Assembly (NCBI RefSeq): GCF_049310885.1
Contig: NZ_JBMDYO010000003.1
Coordinates: 124,001-188,000 of the forward strand
Direction: 5' to 3'
Length of the DNA: 64,000 nt
Origin: CAYZJV01 sp049310885
GTDB lineage: Bacteria > Spirochaetota > Spirochaetia > Sphaerochaetales > Sphaerochaetaceae
Positions 31,007-38,900 of this stretch are shown here, in pieces; positions within the stretch are counted from its first letter, which is position 1, and each line of letters opens with the position of its first letter. A model generated the notes under the pieces. It saw only the letters and a program-made list of their open reading frames with translations, was not told where the DNA came from and did no database searches. Position numbers and translations under genes: made by a program.

Positions 31007-32023
31007 ATGAATAAAGTTGTAAGTTTGGTGCCAGGAATCGTTGGTTCCATTATAGTTGCTATCATTGGAATGTTTCTCAGTTCTTTGGTCCCCGGAAACC
31101 TCGTTAGTGGGGGAGTGTTCGCCCTATTGGTCGGGATGGTCTTTCATCCTCTTTTAAATCGATGGCCTGTGCTGGTAAAGGGAATAACATTCACTGGGAA
31201 GCGGATATTGAAGTTCGCTATCATTGGGATGGGCGTTACTTTGAGTATTAGCCAGGTTGTCCAAGTTGGAGGAATCTCGTTGATAGTGATGACATTCACT
31301 TTGGCTACCGCGTTCGGTGGAGGGTACCTGATCGGAAAAATTCTGGGTATCCCATGGCGACAGTCATCTCTCATCTCAGCTGGAACCGGAATCTGTGGAG
31401 GGTCTGCAATTGCCGCTATTGCCCCAGTCATAGAGGCTGACTCTCAGGATATCGCGTATGCACTGTCTGCGACATTCCTTTTCGATATCCTTATGGTGGT
31501 TCTATTCCCTCTCATGGGGCGAGCTTTCGGCATGAGCGATCTAGGTTTCGGTCTTTGGGCGGGAACAGCGGTAAACGATACATCCTCGGTCGTTGCCGCA
31601 GGATATGCTTTCAGTGAAGCCGCTGGAAATTTCGCAATTGTAGTCAAACTTACGAGAACCCTCTCAATCGTTCCTGTAGTACTTATCTTTTCCTACATCC
31701 ATATCCGGACTATGGCTAGACAATCCCAGCATGAAAAAGATATCGCCACATTCTCATTGAAACGTGTCTTCCCCTGGTTTGTCTTAGTGTTCCTTGTCGT
31801 TGTAATATTCAATAGCGCTGGATTATTCTCTGAAACTATTTCCTCATATATTGCTACCGCAGGAAAGTTCTGCATGGTTATGGCTTTAGGAGCTATTGGC
31901 TTGAAGACAGATGCTAAATCCCTGTTGCGGAGCGGTCATAAGCCAATGCTACTCGGGCTGATTATCTCAACCGCTGTAGTCGTGGTTTCCTATCTTGTTC
32001 AATTTCTGTTGCATCAACTATAG
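31007..32023 (+). CDS. YeiH/UPF0324 family membrane transporter
   Basis: About 338 residues with roughly ten membrane helices. Conserved motifs include SAGTGICGGSAIAAIAPVIEA (near 125) and GTAVNDTSSVVAAGYAFS (near 186), the signature of the UPF0324/PSE family of putative sulphate or sulphonate exporters. The start at 31007 is chosen because a -35/-10 pair ends 7 bases before it. The divergent LysR gene is its probable regulator. The transported substrate is not proven for the family. Confidence 0.9.
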   Translation: MNKVVSLVPGIVGSIIVAIIGMFLSSLVPGNLVSGGVFALLVGMVFHPLLNRWPVLVKGITFTGKRILKFAIIGMGVTLSISQVVQVGGISLIVMTFTLATAFGGGYLIGKILGIPWRQSSLISAGTGICGGSAIAAIAPVIEADSQDIAYALSATFLFDILMVVLFPLMGRAFGMSDLGFGLWAGTAVNDTSSVVAAGYAFSEAAGNFAIVVKLTRTLSIVPVVLIFSYIHIRTMARQSQHEKDIATFSLKRVFPWFVLVFLVVVIFNSAGLFSETISSYIATAGKFCMVMALGAIGLKTDAKSLLRSGHKPMLLGLIISTAVVVVSYLVQFLLHQL

Positions 32024-32135
32024 GTACCTTAAGGATAAAAACATATTGAAACGAATCCACTTGCGTAAAAGAGTCCATCAGGGTAACATCGTTAGGTAAC
32101 CGATATCCGGTTCGCATGAAAGAGAGGAGGTGCGT

Positions 32136-32573
32136 ATGAGTACAGTGAGATCAATTTTAGACCAGAAAGGCAGTGAAGTAGTAACTGTCCTTCCAGCCGA
32201 TACCCTGGCACAAGCTGTATTGAAATTGACCCAGCATCGTATTGGTGCAGTCTTGGTCTTGGATGAAAAAGGGGCAATCAAGGGAATCCTGTCCGAACGT
32301 GATGTTGTGAAACATCTTGCCGGTAGGATAGAGTTCTCCACGACGGTTCCTGTTTCCGATGTTATGACCAAAGGGGTTACTTACGTTAAGCCTCACCAGA
32401 GTCTGGATGAGTGCCTCCAGTTGATGACTACCGGTCGTTTCCGACACCTTCCTGTTGTCGATAATGATGCCGTAGTCGGAATTATTTCAATTGGAGATGT
32501 CGTGAAGGCTGTACTTGCCGACCGCGCATTCCAGATCGGACAACTTGAATACTATATCACCAACACCTTTTGA
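32136..32573 (+). CDS. tandem CBS-domain protein
   Basis: About 145 residues made of two CBS domains (HRIGAVLVLDEKGAIKGILSERDVV and TGRFRHLPVVDNDAVVGIISIGDVV, cited by their ends). Such pairs bind adenosyl nucleotides and usually sense energy state. There is no effector domain, so it must act on a partner. The ATG at 32136 is preferred to a GTG or ATG two codons earlier, because GAGGAGG lies 5 bases before it. It is followed after 13 bases by an AEC carrier gene. Confidence 0.9.
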   Translation: MSTVRSILDQKGSEVVTVLPADTLAQAVLKLTQHRIGAVLVLDEKGAIKGILSERDVVKHLAGRIEFSTTVPVSDVMTKGVTYVKPHQSLDECLQLMTTGRFRHLPVVDNDAVVGIISIGDVVKAVLADRAFQIGQLEYYITNTF

Positions 32574-32586
32574 CCAGTAGGTTGTA

Positions 32587-33516
32587 ATGCTTGAGACGTT
32601 ACTTTCGGTATTTCCCGTATTACTACTGTTTTTAGTTGGGTTTTCTCTGCAGAAGATCAGCTTTTTCTCTTTCCGTTCAATTGGAGAGATGAAGAAGCTG
32701 GTCTCGAATTTGGCATTGCCTGCCCTCATGTTCCAAGCTTTCGTGTCGATAGAAGTCGAGGCCAAATATCTCATTCTCGTTGTATTGGTATTTGTAACTT
32801 GTGCGATCATGGTATTTCTCGGAAGATTGATCGCAAAACCGGCAAAAATCGATTCTCCCTATTTCTCTTTGATGATGGGCGGCTTCGAGATGGGCATGTT
32901 GGGCTATGCCCTCTTTTTGGGATTGTATGGTGAACAGCACTTGGGAAAAATCGCTTTGGTCGATCTTGGACAGGTGGTGTTTGTCTTTTTCGTGCTCATG
33001 GCATTGCTGATCCGAGAGAGAGGGGATAGTGGTTCCGCCTCCGCCCTCCTTAAGCAATTCGTCACTAGTCCGGTACTCCTAGCGATTCTTGCTGGACTCA
33101 TTGCAAGCGGACTCAAGCAATATGTCGAAGTAGGTCCATTTTTAGCCAGCCTCGGTGAATTCATCGATATGCTTAGCAGACTTACTGTTCCTTTGATTGC
33201 AATTACCATCGGGTATGGTATCAGTTTCCAGAAAGAGGGATTAGCGCTTTCACTTAAGACGATCATAGTAAGAAAGCTTATGGCTTTGGTGTTCGTCATT
33301 CTGCTCAATACGCTTATTGTAGATAAGCTACTTGGCATGGCTCCCATGTACCGTTATGCCATGATGGTTATGTTCCTTACCCCTCCTCCATTCGTCATTT
33401 CCATCTTTATGAAACAAGACGATAAAAAGAACATGGATTATGTTTCGAACACGCTATCTCTCGATACTGTTGTTTCTGTGTTGGTCATCATTATTGCAGC
33501 AGTGTTTTACGTCTGA
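32587..33516 (+). CDS. AEC (auxin efflux carrier) family transporter
   Basis: A 309-residue protein with about ten membrane helices. LVSNLALPALMFQAFVSIE, MGGFEMGMLGYALFLGLYG and MFLTPPPFVISIFM correspond to the conserved N-terminal, central and C-terminal motifs of the AEC/BART family. Bacterial members carry malate, malonate or other organic acids. It probably forms an operon with the CBS gene. Its 3' end overlaps the convergent FNR-like gene by 10 bases. Confidence 0.88.
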   Translation: MLETLLSVFPVLLLFLVGFSLQKISFFSFRSIGEMKKLVSNLALPALMFQAFVSIEVEAKYLILVVLVFVTCAIMVFLGRLIAKPAKIDSPYFSLMMGGFEMGMLGYALFLGLYGEQHLGKIALVDLGQVVFVFFVLMALLIRERGDSGSASALLKQFVTSPVLLAILAGLIASGLKQYVEVGPFLASLGEFIDMLSRLTVPLIAITIGYGISFQKEGLALSLKTIIVRKLMALVFVILLNTLIVDKLLGMAPMYRYAMMVMFLTPPPFVISIFMKQDDKKNMDYVSNTLSLDTVVSVLVIIIAAVFYV

Positions 33517-34232
33517 TCACCTTGGACAGAGAGTTCCATCAACATCTCCTTTTCTTTCACAAGCATGGTACGTGTTCCGGTAAAAGAAATGATTCCCTCA
33601 TCTTCCAGTTGGTTGAGCTTCCGACTCAAGGTTTCCCTAGCCATTCCCAGGTAATTGGCCAAACCTTCCCGGCTGAGAGGTAGCGGAACTTCAACTCCAT
33701 CTTTGGTAGTTTGACCATAGGTTTCCATAAATTCCAGGAGCATCGATGCTATACGCATTTCAGCATTCCTGCCTCCCATACTCTGGACGATCAATTCTAA
33801 GTGTCGCATTCTATGAGCCATAGCCTCGATCAATTCAAGAGCGACCTCGTGATGGGTGGCTAGCAATTGCATCAACTGTGATTTCGAGAGAATACATACA
33901 TGAGTATCTTCCAAAGCTTCGACCGAGTAGGGTACGGCATCTTCCGTGAATAAGAAACGAGCTCCAAAATAGTCATGGGTAGGGAAAATATATAAAATCT
34001 GTTCTCTACCATCGGCAGTTATCCGGTATGCTTTTGCACTTCCTTGCTGTATCACCGTGAAGCCAAGTGGATTTTCCCCCTCTCTCACAATAGCTTCCCC
34101 TTTCTTGAATGAGACATGCTTCATCTGAGTTGTGATGGTAGCAAGGCTGTCATGATCCAAGCTGGCGAACAACGGTACTTTGCTCAAACAAAGATCGTTC
34201 AGGCATGCGCAGGAAATTCTTGTATGGTTCAT
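33507..34232 (-). CDS. Crp/Fnr family regulator with FNR-like cysteines
   Basis: A 241-residue protein with an N-terminal cyclic-nucleotide-binding-like domain and a C-terminal helix-turn-helix (SREGLANYLGMARETLSRKLNQL, cited by its ends, near 187-209). Cysteines at 8, 10 and 15 plus one at 113 are placed like the four [4Fe-4S] ligands of FNR, which sense oxygen, although the N-terminal spacing (CxCx4C) is unusual. It is divergent from pflB, and a perfect Crp/Fnr-type dyad lies between them. I infer anaerobic activation of pyruvate formate-lyase. Confidence 0.9.
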   Translation of the reverse strand: MNHTRISCACLNDLCLSKVPLFASLDHDSLATITTQMKHVSFKKGEAIVREGENPLGFTVIQQGSAKAYRITADGREQILYIFPTHDYFGARFLFTEDAVPYSVEALEDTHVCILSKSQLMQLLATHHEVALELIEAMAHRMRHLELIVQSMGGRNAEMRIASMLLEFMETYGQTTKDGVEVPLPLSREGLANYLGMARETLSRKLNQLEDEGIISFTGTRTMLVKEKEMLMELSVQGDQT

Positions 34233-34284
34233 TTGAACCTCCCACTCAAAGATAGCAGAGCCGACACATTTGGGCTACCTAAGA

Positions 34285-34300
34285 TGTGATTTGAATCACA
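34285..34300. promoter_or_regulatory. Crp/Fnr-type operator upstream of pflB
   Basis: TGTGAT-TTGA-ATCACA is a perfect 16-base palindrome with TGTGA-N6-TCACA half-sites. It lies 50-65 bases before the pflB ATG, a suitable position for an activator, and next to the gene for an FNR-like protein. Confidence 0.75.
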
Positions 34301-34349
34301 GTAATGTTCTTTTCCTCATGGTACACCTGTTATCGATAGGAGAGTTATC

Positions 34350-36530
34350 ATGAATACTAGAAAGTTCATTGTAGATAATTACACACCGTATGATGGTGAT
34401 GAGTCATTTCTTACTGATCCCACATCAAGGACGATCGAGCTTTGGGGAAAGCTTTCATCGTTATTGAAGACTGAACGTGAGAGAGGGGGCATGTATGATA
34501 TCGATAGCGAAACCATCTCCACGATCACAAGCCACGATGTCGGATATATTGATAAAAATTTGGAAACGATCGTCGGATTACAAACAGATGAGCCTCTGAA
34601 ACGAGCTATTATGCCATTAGGGGGCATTAGGTTGATCCATACAGAATTGGAGGCGTATGGTAGGAAAGTTCCTGAACGTGTCCAGGACATTTTTACTTTT
34701 CGTAAAACACATAACGATGGAGTGTTTGATGCCTATACTGATGAAATGAAGCTGGCTCGACATAGTGGCATTATTACAGGCTTGCCTGATGCCTACGGAC
34801 GGGGCCGGATTATTGGAGACTACCGTCGTGTCCCCCTATTTGGTACGGCTGCATTGGTAGAACACAAGATCCAAGCTAAGAAAAATGCCTATTTCGATGT
34901 CATGGATGAGAAGACGATCCGTGTCCGGGAAGAGATCAGCGAGCAGATCAGGGCTTTGAAAGAACTGACTGAGATGGCATCTTCCTATGGCTTCGATATC
35001 ACTCGTCCGGCCGAAAACACCCAAGAGGCGATCCAGTGGCTTTATTTCGCATTCCTTGCCGCTGTCAAGGAACAAAACGGTGCAGCGATGAGTTTGGGTC
35101 GAGTTTCGACTTTCTTGGACATATATGCCGAAAAGGATCTAGTTGAAGGTAGATTCAGTGAATCCGAGATTCAGGAAATGGTGGATCACTTTGTCATGAA
35201 ACTCAGAATTATACGATTCTTACGGACTCCTGCCTATGACGAATTATTTAGTGGAGATCCGACATGGGTAACCGAAACTATCGGGGGAATGGCGGAAGAT
35301 GGACGGCATATGGTCACCAAGATGAGTTACCGGTTCCTCCATACACTTACCAACCTCGGACCAGCCCCGGAACCTAATCTTACCGTCCTTTGGAGCGAAC
35401 GTCTGCCCGATTCGTTCAAACGGTATTGTGCTTCAATGTCCATTCAAACCTCGTCCATACAATATGAGAACGACGATCTGATGAAGCCAAAATATGGTGA
35501 TGACTATGGCATCGCTTGTTGTGTGTCGGCAATGGCAATCGGGAAACAGATGCAATTCTTCGGTGCCCGGGTGAATCTTGCAAAAGCCTTGCTCTACGCG
35601 ATAAATGGAGGAAAAGATGAGATCGATGGAAGGCAAGTCGGTCCGGAACTCGCTCCTGTCGGTGATGGTTATCTGGACTACGATGAGGTGAGTAGAAAGT
35701 TCGATACTATGTGTGATTGGCTATCCAAGCTCTACATCGACACTTTGAATATCATCCATTATATGCATGACAAGTACTGCTACGAACGTATAGAGATGTC
35801 TTTGCACGATGAGCAAGTTTTACGAACTATGGCTGGTGGAATCGCTGGTCTCAGTGTTGTGGCCGATAGCCTTAGCGCTATTAAGCATGCGAAAGTGAAA
35901 CCGATCCGTGACGATCGTGGCCTAGTAGTCGATTTCTCGATTGAAGGAAGGTATCCTGCCTACGGAAACAATAATCCAGAGGTCGATTCGATCGCTGTCG
36001 ATATTGTTGGGAGTTTCATGGATAAGCTACGCAGACACCACACGTATCGCGAGAGCCTTCCTACTCTTTCGGTACTTACCATTACCAGTAATGTAGTATA
36101 TGGAAAGAAGACCGGATCTACTCCCGATGGAAGGAAGAAAGGAGAACCTTTCGCTCCTGGAGCAAACCCTATGCATGGGCGGGATACTAAGGGTTGTGTT
36201 GCAAGTATGAAGAGTGTTGCTGCAATTCCATATGATGAGGCCGAGGACGGTATCTCCTATACGTTCAGTATCGTTCCTGGCGCTCTGGGTAAAGAAAGGA
36301 ACATCCAGGTGGAGAATTTAGTTACATTATTGGATGGTTATTTCCATGAGACCGGACACCACATAAATGTAAACGTACTCGATAGGGATGTGTTATTGGA
36401 TGCTATGGAACACCCGGAACTCCATCCGCAACTGACTATCAGGGTGAGTGGTTATGCGGTCAATTTCATCAAATTGACAAGGGAACAGCAGATGGATGTC
36501 ATCAATCGAACGTTCCACGAGTACCTTTAG
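34350..36530 (+). CDS. pflB: formate C-acetyltransferase (pyruvate formate-lyase)
   Basis: A 726-residue glycyl-radical enzyme that converts pyruvate and CoA to acetyl-CoA and formate. The adjacent active cysteines are C390 and C391 (IACCVSAM). The radical glycine is in RVSGYAVNF near residue 701. Other PFL features are ETIGGMAEDGRHMVTK and TPDGRKKGEPFAPGANPMHGRD, cited by its ends. A Shine-Dalgarno (AGGAGA) precedes the start. The activase gene follows after 15 bases. No formate channel gene is next to it. Expression is likely controlled by the divergent FNR-like protein. Confidence 0.97.
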   Translation: MNTRKFIVDNYTPYDGDESFLTDPTSRTIELWGKLSSLLKTERERGGMYDIDSETISTITSHDVGYIDKNLETIVGLQTDEPLKRAIMPLGGIRLIHTELEAYGRKVPERVQDIFTFRKTHNDGVFDAYTDEMKLARHSGIITGLPDAYGRGRIIGDYRRVPLFGTAALVEHKIQAKKNAYFDVMDEKTIRVREEISEQIRALKELTEMASSYGFDITRPAENTQEAIQWLYFAFLAAVKEQNGAAMSLGRVSTFLDIYAEKDLVEGRFSESEIQEMVDHFVMKLRIIRFLRTPAYDELFSGDPTWVTETIGGMAEDGRHMVTKMSYRFLHTLTNLGPAPEPNLTVLWSERLPDSFKRYCASMSIQTSSIQYENDDLMKPKYGDDYGIACCVSAMAIGKQMQFFGARVNLAKALLYAINGGKDEIDGRQVGPELAPVGDGYLDYDEVSRKFDTMCDWLSKLYIDTLNIIHYMHDKYCYERIEMSLHDEQVLRTMAGGIAGLSVVADSLSAIKHAKVKPIRDDRGLVVDFSIEGRYPAYGNNNPEVDSIAVDIVGSFMDKLRRHHTYRESLPTLSVLTITSNVVYGKKTGSTPDGRKKGEPFAPGANPMHGRDTKGCVASMKSVAAIPYDEAEDGISYTFSIVPGALGKERNIQVENLVTLLDGYFHETGHHINVNVLDRDVLLDAMEHPELHPQLTIRVSGYAVNFIKLTREQQMDVINRTFHEYL

Positions 36531-36545
36531 GGAGGGCATTAACGT

Positions 36546-37313
36546 ATGGGTATAAAAGGTCGTATCCACTCTGTGGAAACTTTCGGTACGGTAGATGGTC
36601 CAGGCGTACGTTATATTGTATTTCTCCAAGGGTGTGCTCTCCGTTGTAAATATTGCCACAATCCGGATTCTTGGCAGCTCTCTTGTGGGCAAGATGCCGA
36701 TTCGGAGAAAATTGTTCAAGATATGCTCACCTATCGGTCTTTCATTCGTAGTGGTGGAATAACAATCAGTGGGGGGGAGCCATTACTCCAACCCGAATTT
36801 ACCCTAGATATCATAAAGAGAGCACGATATTTTGGGTTACACACTGCCCTTGATTCTGCAGGGAGCGTACCTTTGGAACGTTCCAAAAAAGTTCTCGATG
36901 AAGTAGATATGGTGTTGCTGGATATTAAAAGCATCGACGATAGGGTTTGTTGGAGTCTGACTGGTCGCTCAAATATGGAAACCCTTGGAACACTGGATTA
37001 TCTGGAACAGATCGGTAAAAGAGTATGGCTGAGACATGTATTGGTTCCCGGTTGGACATTGGATCGTGCTCAATTGGAGCGATTGGCTGATTATCTATCG
37101 GGGTATGGTTGTGTAGAATTGGTAGAATTGTTGCCTTTCCATAAGATGGGAGAATTTAAGTGGAAGGAGATGGGTCTCCAGTACAGTTTATTGGGAACTC
37201 CTGAGCCCTCTGATGAAGAGATTGGTATGGCAAAAGAGGTCATGGAAAGTCGTGGATTGAAGGTATTGATGCGCAATCATACGAGTGGATCCAAGGAGAA
37301 AAAAATCGGCTGA
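36546..37313 (+). CDS. pflA: pyruvate formate-lyase activating enzyme
   Basis: A 255-residue radical SAM enzyme that installs the glycyl radical in PflB. The cluster motif CX3CX2C is C30-C34-C37 (GCALRCKYCHNP). The SAM motif GGITISGGEPLLQPEF follows near residue 70. The N-terminus HSVETFGTVDGPGVRY is typical of PflA rather than of other glycyl-radical activases, because there is no ferredoxin-like insertion. It is cotranscribed with pflB. Confidence 0.97.
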   Translation: MGIKGRIHSVETFGTVDGPGVRYIVFLQGCALRCKYCHNPDSWQLSCGQDADSEKIVQDMLTYRSFIRSGGITISGGEPLLQPEFTLDIIKRARYFGLHTALDSAGSVPLERSKKVLDEVDMVLLDIKSIDDRVCWSLTGRSNMETLGTLDYLEQIGKRVWLRHVLVPGWTLDRAQLERLADYLSGYGCVELVELLPFHKMGEFKWKEMGLQYSLLGTPEPSDEEIGMAKEVMESRGLKVLMRNHTSGSKEKKIG

Positions 37314-37372
37314 ATATCTCCAAGCGGATCTGATTTTCATGATATACTAGTCATGAGTGAGGAGTACTTGCT

Positions 37373-37849
37373 ATGGAAGTCAGACCAGATGAAGCAATGT
37401 TGGCTGCTGTAGAACAGGCGCGTATCAATATGAAGGCGCAATTCGGAGGACCTTTCGGTGCCACGATTATCAAGGATGGGCAGATAATTTCGGTGGCAGC
37501 AAATTCTGTTTTACGCGATCATGATCCGTCTGCTCATGCTGAGATTAATGCTATCCGAAAAGCGGGCGAAATATTGGGTACACATGATCTGTCCGGATGT
37601 GTTCTCTATGCGACAGGATATCCTTGTCCTATGTGTTTGGCAGCTATTATTTGGGCGAATATCGATACGGTATATTATGGGTGTGAAGCATGGGAGGCTG
37701 AAGAGATTGGTTTTCGGGATGATTTCATCTATCGGTTCATAGAAAATAAACGATCCGACGGTTCGGTTCTCAAGCTCATGCAGTTGGAGCACGATTCCTG
37801 TCGCGCCTTGTATGATTCCTATAGGAAGGAGTCTGGTAAGCTGTATTAG
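37373..37849 (+). CDS. nucleoside/guanine deaminase
   Basis: A 158-residue zinc deaminase of the CMP/dCMP/guanine group. The site is HAE (55-57) with the catalytic glutamate, and PCPMC (C85 and C88) as zinc ligands. AEEIGFRDDFIYRFI and the C-terminal end resemble GuaD-type guanine deaminases more than tRNA adenosine deaminases (TadA). The Shine-Dalgarno is GAGGAG, 8 bases before the ATG. A bidirectional terminator separates it from tRNA-Ala. With the permease and xanthine-dehydrogenase-like genes near the right end it may belong to purine breakdown. Confidence 0.88.
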   Translation: MEVRPDEAMLAAVEQARINMKAQFGGPFGATIIKDGQIISVAANSVLRDHDPSAHAEINAIRKAGEILGTHDLSGCVLYATGYPCPMCLAAIIWANIDTVYYGCEAWEAEEIGFRDDFIYRFIENKRSDGSVLKLMQLEHDSCRALYDSYRKESGKLY

Positions 37850-37872
37850 GGAGTGTGCAATGAAAAGAAATA

Positions 37873-37889
37873 CCCGCCGATTCGGCGGG
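37873..37889. terminator. bidirectional terminator, deaminase and tRNA-Ala
   Basis: CCCGCCG-ATT-CGGCGGG is a perfect 7-base stem with a 3-base loop. The plus strand is followed by ATTCTTTA and the minus strand by TATTTCTTTTC, so it can end both transcripts. Confidence 0.8.
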
Positions 37890-37900
37890 ATTCTTTATGA

Positions 37901-37974
37901 TGGAGGTAAGGGGATTCGAACCCCTGGCCTATAGATTGCGAACCTATCGCTCTAGCCAACTGAGCTATACCCCC
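37901..37974 (-). tRNA. tRNA-Ala (anticodon CGC)
   Basis: The 74-base minus-strand sequence folds as a cloverleaf: acceptor GGGGGTA/TACCTCC with the G3-U70 pair that marks alanine tRNAs, D arm GCTC-AGTTGGCTA-GAGC, anticodon loop TTCGCAA (CGC), and T arm AGGGG-TTCGAAT-CCCCT. Discriminator base A. The CCA end is not encoded. Confidence 0.95.
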
Positions 37975-38013
37975 GCATCTTTTGAATAGTATGCCAAGAT
38001 GACCCCTCTTTGT

Positions 38014-38847
38014 CTATAAGTGCCAGGTTCGGTATATCAGTTCTGGTACCGAATGGTGGGGGATACTCAAAAATTGTCCTATTCTATCATTGCTTACCCC
38101 AATCTTTTGGAGTGAGAAGATGAATTGGTTCCGAACTTTCATGTACTTCTGGGGACATTTTCCCGATCTCATAAGAATCTGTATGGGAATTGAAATACTT
38201 TGTTCGATACAAAATTTCTCATACCACAGACTAATTACGATGTCTTGTGAGTTGCCTGCTTCGTCATAGATAAGTGTTCCGTCAAAGCTATATGTTCCAA
38301 GGAATTCGGAGTCGATGATCTCAAGATAGATTCGTAATGATTCTGGTGGATTTGGTCCTAGACTTTCTAACAATGCATTTCGATCTAAAATTCTAATGAA
38401 AATATCAGATGAAGTGAGTTCTCGATGCCCGGTCCACGGATATTCTCCAACCATGGTTACCAAGCCAGCCTTAATAGGGTTGTGAGCGATATAGTGAAGA
38501 ACTCTTTTATAATGGAACCAAGAAGTCACGACAACCCATCTATATCTCCCTTCATATAATGTTCCTGTTCTATGATGGGTGTAGTTGTAGTATCTTGAGT
38601 AAGTTACATTGATCTTATGCATGAATTTACCTAGAGGAATATTCCCTGTTTTCAATAGTAGATGGTAATGATTATTCATGATGGCATAGTAGAGAATTAT
38701 TATCTCAAACTGTTTCGAATACTTTTGTATGATCTGGAGCAATAGTGTTTTATCATGTGAAGATGAGAAAATATCATTGCGATTATTTCCTCTTTGTGTG
38801 ACATGAAAGACAATATTTGGTGCATTTGGAATTTTTTTTCGACCCAT
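38014..38847 (-). CDS. REP-associated tyrosine transposase (RAYT, Y1/IS200-like)
   Basis: A 277-residue HUH transposase. HVTQRGNNRNDIF (15-27) is the RAYT/Y1 start motif, NHYHLLLKT carries the two metal-binding histidines (60, 62), and a tyrosine near 86 (YSRYYN) is the likely nucleophile. The C-terminal 100 residues look helical, as in longer RAYTs. All key residues seem intact, so it may be active. The final codons are made from a hairpin element whose GTGCCAGGTTC recurs just upstream of the gene, so the gene is bracketed by its probable recognition sequence. Confidence 0.9.
   Translation of the reverse strand: MGRKKIPNAPNIVFHVTQRGNNRNDIFSSSHDKTLLLQIIQKYSKQFEIIILYYAIMNNHYHLLLKTGNIPLGKFMHKINVTYSRYYNYTHHRTGTLYEGRYRWVVVTSWFHYKRVLHYIAHNPIKAGLVTMVGEYPWTGHRELTSSDIFIRILDRNALLESLGPNPPESLRIYLEIIDSEFLGTYSFDGTLIYDEAGNSQDIVISLWYEKFCIEQSISIPIQILMRSGKCPQKYMKVRNQFIFSLQKIGVSNDRIGQFLSIPHHSVPELIYRTWHL
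38020..38053. repeat. GTGCCAGGTTC hairpin element, 3' end of transposase
   Basis: GTGCCAGGTTC (38020-38030) is followed by a hairpin with arms TTCGGTA (38028-38034) and TACCGAA (38047-38053). It lies within the last codons of the transposase gene and matches the solo copy at 29176. Confidence 0.6.
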
Positions 38848-38900
38848 GGAAGCCCTCCATGAGTATTACTGCATTGAATTAGGGTTTGCTTTATTTCCCG

